NCBI GenBank assembly: GCA_023440945.1
Contig: JAEZRL010000131.1
Span: 1-28,589 of the forward strand
Direction of reading: 5' to 3'
Source: Bacteroidota bacterium
GTDB taxonomy: Bacteria; Bacteroidota; Bacteroidia; Chitinophagales; Chitinophagaceae
Length of the DNA: 28,589 bases
The translations under genes were made by a program, and so were the position numbers. Shown here in pieces: positions 7,444 to 15,859 of this stretch. The stretch's first letter is position 1; every line of letters starts with the position of its first letter. The notes under the pieces were generated by a model. That model searched no databases and was not told the origin of the DNA. It was given only the letters and a program-made list of their open reading frames with translations.

Positions 7444-9228
7444 ATGGATCAACTTAGAAATTTCTGCATTATTGCACATATAGATCACGGAAAAAGTACT
7501 TTAGCCGACCGTTTGCTGGAGAACACAAAGACTATTGGGGAAAGAGATATGATGAACCAGGTGTTAGATGACATGGATCTGGAACGCGAAAAAGGCATCA
7601 CGATAAAAAGTCATGCCATTCAAATGCAATACGTTCATCAAAATAAAACTTACATCTTCAATTTAATTGATACACCAGGTCACGTAGATTTTAGTTATGA
7701 GGTTAGCCGTGCATTGGCAGCCTGCGAAGGCGCTTTATTATTGGTTGATGCAACGCAGGGCATACAAGCTCAAACCATCAGTAACTTATATCTCGCTATT
7801 GAGAATGATCTTGAAATTATCCCGGTTATCAATAAGATTGATATGGATGGCGCCATGATACCGGAAGTAAAAGATCAGATCATGGATTTGATCGGTTGCA
7901 AGGAAGAAGAAATTTTACTTGCAAGCGGTAAAACAGGTATTGGTGTGGAAGAAATTCTTGAAGCGATCGTTAAAAGAATTCCACCACCAAAAGGCAATCC
8001 TGAGGCACCCTTGCAGGCACTAATATTTGATAGCGTTTTCAATAGTTTTCGTGGTATCATAGCTTATTTTCGTGTGTTTAATGGCACCTTAAAAAAAGGC
8101 GATAAAATAAAATTTGTAGCAACAAACGAGGATTATTTTGCAGATGAAGTAGGCGTTTTAAAATTCGGTCTTTCACCGACAAACCAGGTAAGTGCAGGCG
8201 ATGTTGGATACATTATTACAGGCATAAAAAATGCAAAAGAAGTAAAGGTTGGTGATACTATTACGCTTGCTGCAAACCCCGGTGAAAGAATTGAGGGTTT
8301 TGAAGAAGTAAAGCCGATGGTTTTTGCAGGTATCTTCCCTGTTGTTACAGAAGATTTTGAGGAACTGCGTGATTGCATGGATAAGCTTCAGCTTAACGAT
8401 GCTTCGCTTACGTATGAACTCGAAACTTCACAGGCACTTGGTTTTGGTTTCCGTTGCGGTTTTCTTGGATTGCTGCACATGGAAATTATTCAGGAAAGAT
8501 TGGAACGTGAGTTTAATCAAACGGTTATAACAACTGTTCCAAACGTTAGTTTCCATGCTTATACAACAAGAGGTGAAAGTCTTGTTGTAAATAATCCCGC
8601 ACAAATGCCGGATGTTACAAAACTTGAAAAGATTGAAGAGCCTTTCATCAAAGCGCAGATCATTACTTTGCCAGAATATATCGGTAACATTATGACCTTG
8701 TGTTTAGGCAAACGCGGTATTCTTATCAATCAAAGTTACCTTACTCCAACACGGGTGGAACTTATTTTCGAAATGCCACTTACAGAAATTGTATTTGATT
8801 TTTATGACAAACTGAAAAGTCAGACCCGTGGTTATGCATCTTTTGATTATTCACCAATTGATTATCGTGAAAGCGATATAGTAAAGATGGATATTCTTTT
8901 GAATAACGATAAAGTAGATGCATTGAGTGCTTTGATACATCGTAGCAGAGCGCAGGATTTTGGCAGAAAATTGTGTGAAAAACTGAAAGAGTTGTTGCCG
9001 CGTCAACAATTCCAGATCGCAATTCAGGCAGCAATAGGAGCGAAGATAATTGCACGTGAGAATATTAGTGCAATGCGTAAAGATGTTACTGCAAAATGTT
9101 ATGGAGGTGATATCAGTCGTAAACGTAAGCTATTGGAGAAACAGAAGGAAGGTAAAAAGCGTATGCGGCAAATTGGAAACGTTGAAGTGCCACAGGAAGC
9201 ATTTCTTGCAGTGTTGAAATTAGATTAA
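7444..9228 (+). CDS. lepA: elongation factor 4 (LepA), ribosome back-translocating GTPase
   Basis: The protein is 594 residues when started at the ATG at 7444. A TTG at 7435 in the same frame is disfavoured because it lies inside the promoter element and LepA normally begins close to RNFCIIAHIDHGK. GTPase motifs are AHIDHGKST (residues 11-19), DTPGH (76-80) and NKID (130-133). The C-terminal part contains the LepA-specific domain (SRKRKLLEKQKEGKKRMRQIG). EF4 binds the ribosome and influences translocation and translation under stress or during 30S biogenesis (family knowledge). It is a single-gene transcript ended by a hairpin at 9261-9285. Confidence 0.97.
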   Translation: MDQLRNFCIIAHIDHGKSTLADRLLENTKTIGERDMMNQVLDDMDLEREKGITIKSHAIQMQYVHQNKTYIFNLIDTPGHVDFSYEVSRALAACEGALLLVDATQGIQAQTISNLYLAIENDLEIIPVINKIDMDGAMIPEVKDQIMDLIGCKEEEILLASGKTGIGVEEILEAIVKRIPPPKGNPEAPLQALIFDSVFNSFRGIIAYFRVFNGTLKKGDKIKFVATNEDYFADEVGVLKFGLSPTNQVSAGDVGYIITGIKNAKEVKVGDTITLAANPGERIEGFEEVKPMVFAGIFPVVTEDFEELRDCMDKLQLNDASLTYELETSQALGFGFRCGFLGLLHMEIIQERLEREFNQTVITTVPNVSFHAYTTRGESLVVNNPAQMPDVTKLEKIEEPFIKAQIITLPEYIGNIMTLCLGKRGILINQSYLTPTRVELIFEMPLTEIVFDFYDKLKSQTRGYASFDYSPIDYRESDIVKMDILLNNDKVDALSALIHRSRAQDFGRKLCEKLKELLPRQQFQIAIQAAIGAKIIARENISAMRKDVTAKCYGGDISRKRKLLEKQKEGKKRMRQIGNVEVPQEAFLAVLKLD

Positions 9229-9260
9229 TAAATACATAATTCTTTAGAAGGAGAATATCG

Positions 9261-9285
9261 AAAGAGGCTTAAGGCCTCTTTTTTG
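9261..9285 (+). terminator. intrinsic terminator after lepA
   Basis: The stem is AAAGAGGC (9261-9268) with GCCTCTTT (9274-9281) around the loop TTAAG, leading into a T-rich tract to 9284. It lies 32 bases after the lepA stop. Confidence 0.85.
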
Positions 9286-9338
9286 TTTATAGATATTAAC
9301 GCAGATATTTTATAAATTTCAGAAGGAATAGTCAGTGT

Positions 9339-10568
9339 ATGAATTTTTACAACGCCTTTTCTATACTTATCGTTTTATGCGCTTTGTTTGCTTATGTCAA
9401 TTATCGTTTTCTAAAACTTCCATCTGCAATTGGTTTGATGTTTATTGCTTTACTTACATCACTTGGTTTATTATTTTTTAGCAATATAAAACCGGCGATA
9501 ACAAATCCTGTGGCGGATCTGCTTCGGAAATTTGATTTTACTGAATTGCTTCTTGGTTACATGCTCAACTTCCTGCTTTTTGCAAGTGCCATACGGGTTA
9601 ATATTGATGAACTGAAAAAAGAAAAAGTTGCAGTGATATTATTCTCAACTATTGGAGTTGTGATATCCGCTTTTCTTATTGGTATTGCCATGTTTTACTT
9701 GTTACCATTTTTCAACATAAGCATGCCACTGTTACATTGTTTAATGTTTGGCGCATTAATTTCTCCAACAGATCCTGTTGCCGTTATAAGTGTTTTAAAA
9801 AGATCGAATTTTTCCAAGTCTCTTGAAACAAAAATTGCAGGAGAATCTTTGTTTAACGATGGTATTGCCGTTGTGTTATTTATTACGCTTCTACGTTTAA
9901 ATATACCCGGTAATACAGTGAAATGGGACGATGTGCTTTTACTGTTTGCAAGGGAAGCTATTGGCGGCGTCTTGGTTGGCGCAGCTCTTGGCTGGATAAC
10001 CATTTTTTTTATAAAGAGAGTGGATGATTACAAAGTTGAAGTTTTGCTTACAATTGCACTTGTTATGGGGGGGTATTTACTTACGCATTACCTTGATGTT
10101 TCTGGTCCTTTGGGGATGGTGTTTGCAGGAATTATTGTTGGCAATAAAGGTAAAAGAACTGCCATGTCCAATACCACAAAAGAATACCTTGATAAATTTT
10201 GGGAATTGATTGATGAAATATTGAATGCCATTTTATTTGTACTGATAGGCCTTGAATTATTGCTTCTGAATTTTCTAATAAATTATATTGAAATTGGTTT
10301 CATCACCATTCTGGTTATGCTAATTGCAAGATATGTTTCTTTATATCTTCCTTCGAGAGCTGTAGGTTTTAAAGAAAAAATATCGCATGAAACACTTACG
10401 ATTCTAACGTGGGGTGGCTTACGTGGTGGTATTTCTATTGCACTTGCTTTGGTATTACCGGTTGAAGCAGGTAAGGATCTTTGGATATCGCTTACCTATT
10501 TTATTGTTGCATTTTCAATTCTTGTGCAAGGCTTGACTATAGAAAAAGTAGCCAAGAAAATATTGTGA
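9339..10568 (+). CDS. Na+/H+ antiporter, CPA1 family
   Basis: This 409-residue protein has about eleven or twelve membrane segments. The core ion-exchange signatures of the cation:proton antiporter 1 (NhaP/NHE) group are visible: ALISPTDPVAVISVLK (SPTDP at 142-146) and GESLFNDGIAVVLFI (ND at 173-174, the aspartate expected to bind cation or proton), followed by GGLRGGISIALALVLP near residue 364. Such proteins exchange cytoplasmic sodium for external protons for pH and salt balance. It lacks a long cytoplasmic C-terminal tail, so no TrkA-C or cyclic-nucleotide domain is attached. AGAAGGA ends nine bases before the ATG, an unusually clear Shine-Dalgarno match for this window. The gene is flanked by terminators and appears monocistronic. 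Confidence 0.92.
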   Translation: MNFYNAFSILIVLCALFAYVNYRFLKLPSAIGLMFIALLTSLGLLFFSNIKPAITNPVADLLRKFDFTELLLGYMLNFLLFASAIRVNIDELKKEKVAVILFSTIGVVISAFLIGIAMFYLLPFFNISMPLLHCLMFGALISPTDPVAVISVLKRSNFSKSLETKIAGESLFNDGIAVVLFITLLRLNIPGNTVKWDDVLLLFAREAIGGVLVGAALGWITIFFIKRVDDYKVEVLLTIALVMGGYLLTHYLDVSGPLGMVFAGIIVGNKGKRTAMSNTTKEYLDKFWELIDEILNAILFVLIGLELLLLNFLINYIEIGFITILVMLIARYVSLYLPSRAVGFKEKISHETLTILTWGGLRGGISIALALVLPVEAGKDLWISLTYFIVAFSILVQGLTIEKVAKKIL

Positions 10569-10583
10569 AATCCTTTTGAAGCC

Positions 10584-10614
10584 GTTTTGTTATTATCTAA
10601 CAAAAACCGTTTTT
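10584..10614 (+). terminator. possible terminator after the antiporter gene
   Basis: GTTTTGTTA (10584-10592) can pair with TAACAAAAAC (10598-10607) and is followed by a short T run at 10610-10614. A competing stem ACAAAAA with TTTTTGT (10600-10606 and 10610-10616) overlaps it. The stems are AT-rich, so strength is doubtful. In the rest of the gap to 10819 I see no further gene or clear signal. Confidence 0.35.
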
Positions 10615-10819
10615 GTCGAATATTTTTTAAAAAAACATCGTTTAAAATTGTTTTTAGCAAGAGTAATTTTTTACTGTTAATCTTACGGAAAAAGGAAATA
10701 AAAAATTTGATTTTATGGCAATGGTAATTTAACTTGGAGTAGTAATTCAATGCCTATGTAAAGAAAAAATTACTCTATAAAGTTCTTTATTTATTGTTCA
10801 CCGTTAAAAGCGATTTGCT

Positions 10820-11119
10820 ATGAATGTAAACATCCAAACTGTGCACTTTGACGCAGACGTAAAACTTGTAGATCATGTAAGTAAAAAATTAAAGAAGCTT
10901 GAAAACTTCCATGATCGGATTGTTAAAGTGGACGTGTATCTCAAATTGGATAATTTAGTACACACAATTAAAGATAAGATCGCTGAAATCAGAGTTCAAA
11001 TTCCCCGTCACAGTTTTTTCGTAAAAGCTACCTCTAAATCTTTTGAAGAATCTTTTGATTGCGCTTTAGATTCTATCATCACTCAAATAAAAAGAAAAAA
11101 ACAAAGACAAGCAGCTTAA
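10820..11119 (+). CDS. hpf: ribosome hibernation-promoting factor, short HPF/RaiA family
   Basis: This 99-residue protein starts MNVNIQTVHFDADVKLVDHV, with IVKVDVYLKLD and the basic C-terminus ITQIKRKKQRQAA. It matches the S30AE/HPF domain (beta-alpha-beta-beta-beta-alpha), which binds the 30S decoding centre and stabilises inactive 70S or 100S ribosomes in stationary phase. It lacks the C-terminal dimerisation domain of long HPF, so it is the short form. It stands alone between a 250-base gap and a strong terminator, as expected for a separately induced stress gene; no clear TAnnTTTG promoter was found upstream. Confidence 0.93.
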   Translation: MNVNIQTVHFDADVKLVDHVSKKLKKLENFHDRIVKVDVYLKLDNLVHTIKDKIAEIRVQIPRHSFFVKATSKSFEESFDCALDSIITQIKRKKQRQAA

Positions 11120-11127
11120 ACATTATC

Positions 11128-11156
11128 AAGGCCTGTTTTTTTACAGGCCTTTTTTT
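11128..11156 (+). terminator. strong intrinsic terminator after hpf
   Basis: The stem is AAGGCCTGT (11128-11136) with ACAGGCCTT (11143-11151), followed by a run of T to 11156. It begins eight bases after the hpf stop codon. Confidence 0.92.
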
Positions 11157-11164
11157 ATGGTTTG

Positions 11165-11186
11165 AATCCTGATTACAGGATTTTTT
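11165..11186 (+). terminator. second, tandem terminator hairpin after hpf
   Basis: AATCCTG (11165-11171) pairs with CAGGATT (11176-11182) around ATTA and leads into six T residues. It lies only nine bases after the first terminator and is probably a back-up stop before the opposing STAS-like gene. Confidence 0.6.
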
Positions 11187-11242
11187 GAGTAATTGATTTT
11201 AATGTTTCCATTCAAATCATTTCAATCCATCAAAATCCTCGT

Positions 11243-11623
11243 TCAAACATCATCTCCATCAAGCAATTCTCTTTCAATCTCTTCCATCTGCACAATATCC
11301 CATGCCTCGCTTTCAGTTGGCGTAATGTTCATCAATTCCAGCAATTCGAGGTCTTCCAGTTTTTTTTCTAAGGCAGGTTTAATTTCGCATATTACAAAAG
11401 ATGCATTATTTTCATAAAAATCTTGCTGTAGTTGCGCCAGGAGTTTTGCTGCTTCATCTTCAATTGAAACAACATTAGAAAGCTTGAGAATAACATTGCG
11501 GGGCGGCTTTTGTAAAACAGAAATGGCGGTAATTGAAAGCTCTCCTGCTATATTGGCATCTAAACTTTCCTCATTCGGCGTAATTACCGTAAATTTTTCC
11601 TTGGTATCAATTTTGAACTTCAT
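11243..11623 (-). CDS. STAS-domain-like protein (anti-sigma antagonist fold), non-canonical phosphosite
   Basis: The protein is 126 residues from the ATG at 11623. A longer reading from 11680 is rejected because the predicted promoter (11678-11707) would then overlap its start codon. Strands and helices follow the STAS pattern: KFKIDTKEKFTVITPN, ELSITAISVL, VILKLSNVVSIEDEAAKLL, then SFVICEIKPALEKKLEDLELLELMNITPTESEAWDIV. In SpoIIAA-type proteins the loop after LSNV is FIDSSG with a phosphorylated serine; here it is SIEDEA (residues 53-58), so the serine is replaced by acidic residues. The C-terminus is acidic (ERELLDGDDV). It is divergent from clpC. It probably binds a partner without phospho-control; the partner is unknown. 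Confidence 0.65.
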   Translation of the reverse strand: MKFKIDTKEKFTVITPNEESLDANIAGELSITAISVLQKPPRNVILKLSNVVSIEDEAAKLLAQLQQDFYENNASFVICEIKPALEKKLEDLELLELMNITPTESEAWDIVQMEEIERELLDGDDV

Positions 11624-11677
11624 AATGGTAATTATTGTTTCATTAACAGCTTGTGCATAATGAATGATAAGAATGCT

Positions 11678-11707
11678 CAAAAATATTTTTTATACTTGTA
11701 ATATCAA
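11678..11707 (-). promoter_or_regulatory. promoter of the STAS-like gene
   Basis: On the minus strand, TTG (11707-11705) is followed after 19 bases by TATTTTTG (11685-11678). Predicted transcription starts near 11671, leaving a leader of about 48 bases before the ATG at 11623. Confidence 0.6.
11691..11698 (+). promoter_or_regulatory. possible -7 element of clpC
   Basis: TATACTTG has one mismatch to TAnnTTTG and ends 19 bases before the clpC ATG. It lies within the spacer of the divergent STAS-gene promoter, so the two promoters would compete for RNA polymerase. No -33 TTG was found at the right distance. Confidence 0.45.
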
Positions 11708-11717
11708 TTTATAAATC

Positions 11718-14249
11718 ATGGATAATAATTTTTCAGCTCAGGTAAAAGAGATCATTTCGTTCAGCAGGGAGGAAGCGCTGAGGCTGGGGAATGATTTTAT
11801 TGGTACGGAACATCTGTTGTTGGGATTGATAAGAGAGGGTGAAAATACAGCTATCAAAGTTTTGAAACAGCTACATGTTGATTTATATGAACTGCGTAAA
11901 GAAGTTGAACTCGCTGTAAAAGATAAAACAGGTAAAAACATTGCAAACATTAATAGTTTGCCTTTAACCAAACAGGCAGAGAAAGTGATTCGTGTTACTG
12001 TTCTTGAAGCGAAAGCTCTAAAAAGCCCTTTGGTTGAAACAGAACACCTGATGTTATCTATACTCAAAAACAAAGAAAACATCGCAACACAGATACTCGG
12101 ACAATTTGATGTGGATTACGACATTTTCCGCAACGAAATTGGTGTAGTTCGCAGTAACGACCCAAGAAGCGAATACACTGAGAACGACGACGATGATTTT
12201 GATGATGAAAAACGTGGCAGTTATTCCTCACCTTCCCGCAGTAAACAGGGCAGTAATGCAAAAAGCAAAACGCCTGTTCTGGATAATTTCGGAAGGGATA
12301 TAACTAAACTGGCAGAAAGCGGTTCACTTGACCCGATCGTTGGCAGGGAGGAGGAAATTGAACGTGTTTCGCAGATTTTATCCCGTCGTAAAAAGAACAA
12401 TCCTATACTAATAGGCGAACCAGGTGTAGGTAAAACAGCAATCGTGGAAGGTTTGGCTTTGCGTATTGTTCAACGTAAAGTAAGCCGCGTTTTGTTTGAC
12501 AAAAGGGTAATCAGCCTTGATCTTGCTGCTTTGGTTGCCGGTACAAAATACCGTGGCCAGTTTGAAGAGCGCATGAAAGCGATAATGAATGAATTGGAGA
12601 AGAACCGCGATGTGATTCTTTTCATAGATGAAATTCATACTATCGTTGGTGCAGGCGGTGCAAGTGGTTCTCTCGATGCAAGCAATATTTTCAAACCTGC
12701 TTTAGCAAGAGGTGAATTGCAATGTATAGGTGCTTCTACTTTGGATGAATATCGTCAGTACATTGAAAAAGATGGCGCTTTAGATCGTCGTTTTCAAAAG
12801 GTAATGGTTGATCCGCCAAGTGTAGATGAAACTATACAGATATTGAATAATATCAAATCTAAATACGAAGATTACCATAATGTAATTTATAGTGATGACG
12901 CTATTGATGCTTGTGTTAAACTTAGTGATCGTTACATGACCGACCGCCTATTGCCGGATAAAGCAATCGATGTGTTGGATGAAGTAGGTGCAAGGGTGCA
13001 TCTGAAAAACATCAATGTGCCGCAAAATATTCTTGATCTTGAAAAACAGATCGAGGATATCAAGCAGGAAAAAAACAAAGTGGTAAAAAGCCAGCGTTTT
13101 GAAGAAGCTGCTGCTTTGCGTGATACAGAGAAACGTTTGGGTGAGGAACTGGATAAGGCCAAAAATATCTGGGAAGAAGAAAGCAAACACAAGCGTTACC
13201 CGATTGATGAAGAAGCAATTGCTGAAGTTGTGAGTATGATGACGGGTATTCCGGTTAAACGTATGGTTCAGGCAGAAACAGAGAAGTTGCGTAAAATGTC
13301 TGATGACATGAAGCAAATGGTAGTAGGCCAGGACGAAGCGATTTCTAAAGTAGTTAAAGCTATACAGCGTAACCGTGTTGGTTTGAAAGATCCAAAGAAA
13401 CCGATTGGTACTTTCATCTTTTTAGGCCCGACAGGTGTTGGTAAAACGGAATTGGCAAGAGCTTTGGCAAGATATATGTTCGATTCTGAAGATGCGCTGA
13501 TTCGCATTGACATGAGTGAATATATGGAGAAATTTACTGTAAGCCGTTTGATTGGTGCGCCTCCGGGTTATGTTGGTTATGAAGAAGGCGGTCAGTTAAC
13601 TGAAAAAGTTCGTCGCAAACCTTACAGTGTAATATTGTTGGATGAAATCGAAAAAGCACATCCTGATATTTACAATATTCTTTTACAGGTTTTGGATGAT
13701 GGCGTATTGACAGATGGTTTGGGCAGAAAGATAGATTTTAAAAACACGCTTATCATCATGACTTCAAACATTGGTGTTCGCCAGTTGAAAGAGTTTGGTG
13801 ATGGTGTTGGTTTCGCTACTGCAAACCGTTTGCAAAACCAGGAGGAAAACAACAAAGCGGTTATAGAAAAAGCTTTGAAGCGTACCTTCTCTCCCGAGTT
13901 TTTGAACAGGATTGATGATGTTGTTATCTTTAATTCTCTTACCAAAGAGCACATCTTCGAGATCATTGATATATTAATGAAAGGTGTTTATAAACGTCTT
14001 GCTAATCTTGGTTTCACTTTAGAAATAACAGAAGAAGCAAAGAATTTTATAGCTGAGAAAGGTTATGATGTACAGTTTGGTGCAAGGCCATTGCATCGTG
14101 CTATTCAGAAATATCTTGAAGATCCTTTGGCAGAAGAAATTCTGAGTATGAATGTGAAAACCGGTGACACTTTGCTCGCTGAATTTGACCAGGAAAACCA
14201 GAAGATAAAATTTGAATTGAAGAAGAAAGAGAAAGAAGCCAAAGTTTAA
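11718..14249 (+). CDS. clpC: ATP-dependent Clp protease ATP-binding subunit ClpC
   Basis: This 843-residue Hsp100 unfoldase has two N-terminal Clp repeat motifs (residues 1-145), an acidic linker (DDDDFDDE at 157-164), and AAA module 1 with Walker A GEPGVGKT (233-240) and Walker B ILFIDE (300-305). A UVR-type coiled segment follows (445-480, KSQRFEEAAALRDTEKRL), which distinguishes ClpC from ClpA and ClpB. AAA module 2 has Walker A GPTGVGKT (570-577) and Walker B VILLDE (638-643). A VGF tripeptide in FGDGVGFATANR is the expected ClpP-docking loop. ClpC unfolds substrates for ClpP and often needs adaptors; no mcsA/mcsB/ctsR genes are adjacent, so regulation differs from Bacillus. It ends at a strong bidirectional terminator. 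Confidence 0.97.
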   Translation: MDNNFSAQVKEIISFSREEALRLGNDFIGTEHLLLGLIREGENTAIKVLKQLHVDLYELRKEVELAVKDKTGKNIANINSLPLTKQAEKVIRVTVLEAKALKSPLVETEHLMLSILKNKENIATQILGQFDVDYDIFRNEIGVVRSNDPRSEYTENDDDDFDDEKRGSYSSPSRSKQGSNAKSKTPVLDNFGRDITKLAESGSLDPIVGREEEIERVSQILSRRKKNNPILIGEPGVGKTAIVEGLALRIVQRKVSRVLFDKRVISLDLAALVAGTKYRGQFEERMKAIMNELEKNRDVILFIDEIHTIVGAGGASGSLDASNIFKPALARGELQCIGASTLDEYRQYIEKDGALDRRFQKVMVDPPSVDETIQILNNIKSKYEDYHNVIYSDDAIDACVKLSDRYMTDRLLPDKAIDVLDEVGARVHLKNINVPQNILDLEKQIEDIKQEKNKVVKSQRFEEAAALRDTEKRLGEELDKAKNIWEEESKHKRYPIDEEAIAEVVSMMTGIPVKRMVQAETEKLRKMSDDMKQMVVGQDEAISKVVKAIQRNRVGLKDPKKPIGTFIFLGPTGVGKTELARALARYMFDSEDALIRIDMSEYMEKFTVSRLIGAPPGYVGYEEGGQLTEKVRRKPYSVILLDEIEKAHPDIYNILLQVLDDGVLTDGLGRKIDFKNTLIIMTSNIGVRQLKEFGDGVGFATANRLQNQEENNKAVIEKALKRTFSPEFLNRIDDVVIFNSLTKEHIFEIIDILMKGVYKRLANLGFTLEITEEAKNFIAEKGYDVQFGARPLHRAIQKYLEDPLAEEILSMNVKTGDTLLAEFDQENQKIKFELKKKEKEAKV

Positions 14250-14265
14250 TCTTAATAAGGTTCTC

Positions 14266-14304
14266 AATAAAAAATCCCGTTCGTTTTGAGCGGGATTTTT
14301 TATT
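14266..14304. terminator. bidirectional terminator between clpC and rfbA
   Basis: A perfect 14-bp inverted repeat pairs AATAAAAAATCCCG (14266-14279) with CGGGATTTTTTATT (14291-14304) around an 11-base loop. The GC core CCCG/CGGG has A/T tracts on both sides, so it can terminate clpC on the plus strand and the polysaccharide operon on the minus strand. Confidence 0.93.
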
Positions 14305-14322
14305 TAAAAGAGGTTGAAAGTT

Positions 14323-15180
14323 CTATTTCACCCTTTCAAGATAAGCGCCGTAACCACTTTTTGCATATTGTTTGGCAAGTTCCATTAAAGTATCATGATT
14401 AATAAAGCCCATGCGATACGCAATTTCTTCAATACAACCGATCTTTTGCCCCTGCCTTTTTTCAATTACACGAACAAATTCACTTGCATCGCTTAACGAA
14501 TCAAATGTACCAGTATCGAGCCAGGCAACACCACGATCCATCACCCCAACTTTTAAACTGCCAGCTTCGAGATAGACTTTATTTACATCAGTGATTTCGT
14601 ATTCGCCACGAGGTGAAGGCTGGATGTTTTTTGCAATAGTTACTACTTCATTATCATAAAAATACAAGCCCGGAACAGCATAATTTGATTTCGGCTGCTT
14701 TGGTTTTTCTTCAATCGAAAGTGCTTTAAAAGTGTTGTCGAATTCAACCACTCCGTATCTTTCAGGATCACTTACTTCATAAGCAAAAATAGCAGCGCCA
14801 TCTACATTGTTGAATGATTGAACAAGTTTACTAAAACCTGAACCATAAAAAATATTATCACCCAAAACTAACGCAACTTTATCCTTGCCAATAAATTCTC
14901 CGCCAATTACAAAAGCTTGTGCAAGTCCGTTTGGCTTTTCCTGGATAGCATAAGAAAAAGAACAGCCAATAGCAGAACCATCTCCCAATAATCTTTGAAA
15001 CTGTGCAGAATCTTCAGGTGTTGTGATAATCAGAATTTCATGAATGCCTGCAAGCATTAATACCGACAATGGATAATAGATCATCGGTTTATCATAAATA
15101 GGCATTAATTGTTTACTGATGCCTTTTGTTATTGGATACAGTCTTGTTCCCGATCCGCCAGCAAGAATAATTCCTTTCAT
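14323..15180 (-). CDS. rfbA: glucose-1-phosphate thymidylyltransferase RfbA/RmlA
   Basis: This 285-residue protein has the nucleotidyltransferase signature GIILAGGSGTRLYPITKGISKQ (start at residue 3), the DKPMIYYPLS motif near 30-39 and GDNIFYG near 107-113. It joins dTTP and glucose 1-phosphate to make dTDP-glucose, the first step toward dTDP-6-deoxyhexoses in the cytoplasm. The order rfbB-rfbC-rfbA on one strand, with 21 bases between rfbC and rfbA, supports the assignment. It is the last gene of the polysaccharide locus, ended by the shared terminator at 14266-14304. Confidence 0.96.
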   Translation of the reverse strand: MKGIILAGGSGTRLYPITKGISKQLMPIYDKPMIYYPLSVLMLAGIHEILIITTPEDSAQFQRLLGDGSAIGCSFSYAIQEKPNGLAQAFVIGGEFIGKDKVALVLGDNIFYGSGFSKLVQSFNNVDGAAIFAYEVSDPERYGVVEFDNTFKALSIEEKPKQPKSNYAVPGLYFYDNEVVTIAKNIQPSPRGEYEITDVNKVYLEAGSLKVGVMDRGVAWLDTGTFDSLSDASEFVRVIEKRQGQKIGCIEEIAYRMGFINHDTLMELAKQYAKSGYGAYLERVK

Positions 15181-15201
15181 GCGCTTGTTTTTAGTAAATA
15201 A

Positions 15202-15753
15202 TTACAGGGTTTTTATAAGTTGATCAAGGGTTAAATTCTGTTTGTCTTTTTCTGATAATATTAATTCGTTTTCAGGTAAATGCCAGTCAATTTTTAATGA
15301 TGCATCGTTATACATCAAACCGCTTTCTGCCTGCTTGTTATAATAATTATCACATTTATAAAAGAAAGTTGCAGTATCACTTAATACAACAAAACCATGT
15401 GCAAAACCTCGTGGTACAAAAAATTGTGTGTGAGAGTTTTCGCTCAGTTCTACTACTACATGTTCCCCAAAAGTGGGAGAGCCTTTACGAATATCAACTG
15501 CTACATCAAGTACAGAACCTTTCAATACACGAACCAGTTTTGCCTGTGCTGCATCGCCTGTTTGAAAATGCAATCCACGTAATACTCCCTTTGTTGATTT
15601 GGATTGATTATCCTGCACAAATTCAACATCCATTCCCGTTAAATCCGTGAACTTTTTTTTATTGAAGCTTTCAAAAAAGTAACCCCGTTCATCTTTAAAA
15701 ACCGTATCGTGAATTATAAAACAACCTTGTAGTTTTGTTTGCTCTATCTTCAT
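15202..15753 (-). CDS. rfbC: dTDP-4-dehydrorhamnose 3,5-epimerase RfbC/RmlC
   Basis: The protein is 183 residues from the ATG at 15753 (MKIEQTKLQGCFIIHDTVFKDERGYFFES). The frame stays open upstream to a GTG at 15813, but those 20 residues come from the dispersed repeat, and RmlC proteins normally start near here. The cupin signatures are RGYFFESFN, GVLRGLHFQ (catalytic His at about residue 62), VLDVAVDIRKGSPTFG and PRGFAHGFVVLS. It epimerises C3 and C5 of dTDP-4-keto-6-deoxyglucose to give dTDP-4-keto-rhamnose. The usual next enzyme, RfbD reductase, is not in this window. Confidence 0.95.
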   Translation of the reverse strand: MKIEQTKLQGCFIIHDTVFKDERGYFFESFNKKKFTDLTGMDVEFVQDNQSKSTKGVLRGLHFQTGDAAQAKLVRVLKGSVLDVAVDIRKGSPTFGEHVVVELSENSHTQFFVPRGFAHGFVVLSDTATFFYKCDNYYNKQAESGLMYNDASLKIDWHLPENELILSEKDKQNLTLDQLIKTL

Positions 15754-15773
15754 ATTTTCTAAAGGTTTTGTTG

Positions 15774-15843
15774 AATCATCTGTATTACTGTTATGATACT
15801 TTCGTTGTATCACTCACTTCAACGCCTTGTACTTTATTCGGCA
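15774..15843 (-). repeat. dispersed nested-palindrome repeat, copy 2
   Basis: The core GTTGTATCACTCACTTCAA begins at 15804 and matches copies 1 and 3 with one change. CGTTG and CAACG (15803-15807 and 15819-15824 region) can pair around a 12-base loop. The right end is CGGCA at 15839-15843; the left end is degenerate and merges with the region just upstream of rfbC. TACTGTTA near 15786 is shared with copy 3. It occupies most of the rfbB-rfbC gap. Confidence 0.65.
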
Positions 15844-15859
15844 TTGTAAAACAGTAATA

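Noticed and set aside
10569..10819. Possible riboswitch or small gene in the 251-base gap before hpf
   Set aside because: Apart from AT-rich stems near 10584-10616 there is no conserved-looking structure or frame of useful length.
11193..11417. Small plus-strand open frame of 74 codons
   Set aside because: It is antisense to the STAS-like gene and is serine/isoleucine rich like a complement-strand artefact.
11624..11680. N-terminal extension of the STAS-like protein from an ATG at 11680
   Set aside because: The predicted promoter covers that start codon, and the STAS pattern begins at the internal methionine.
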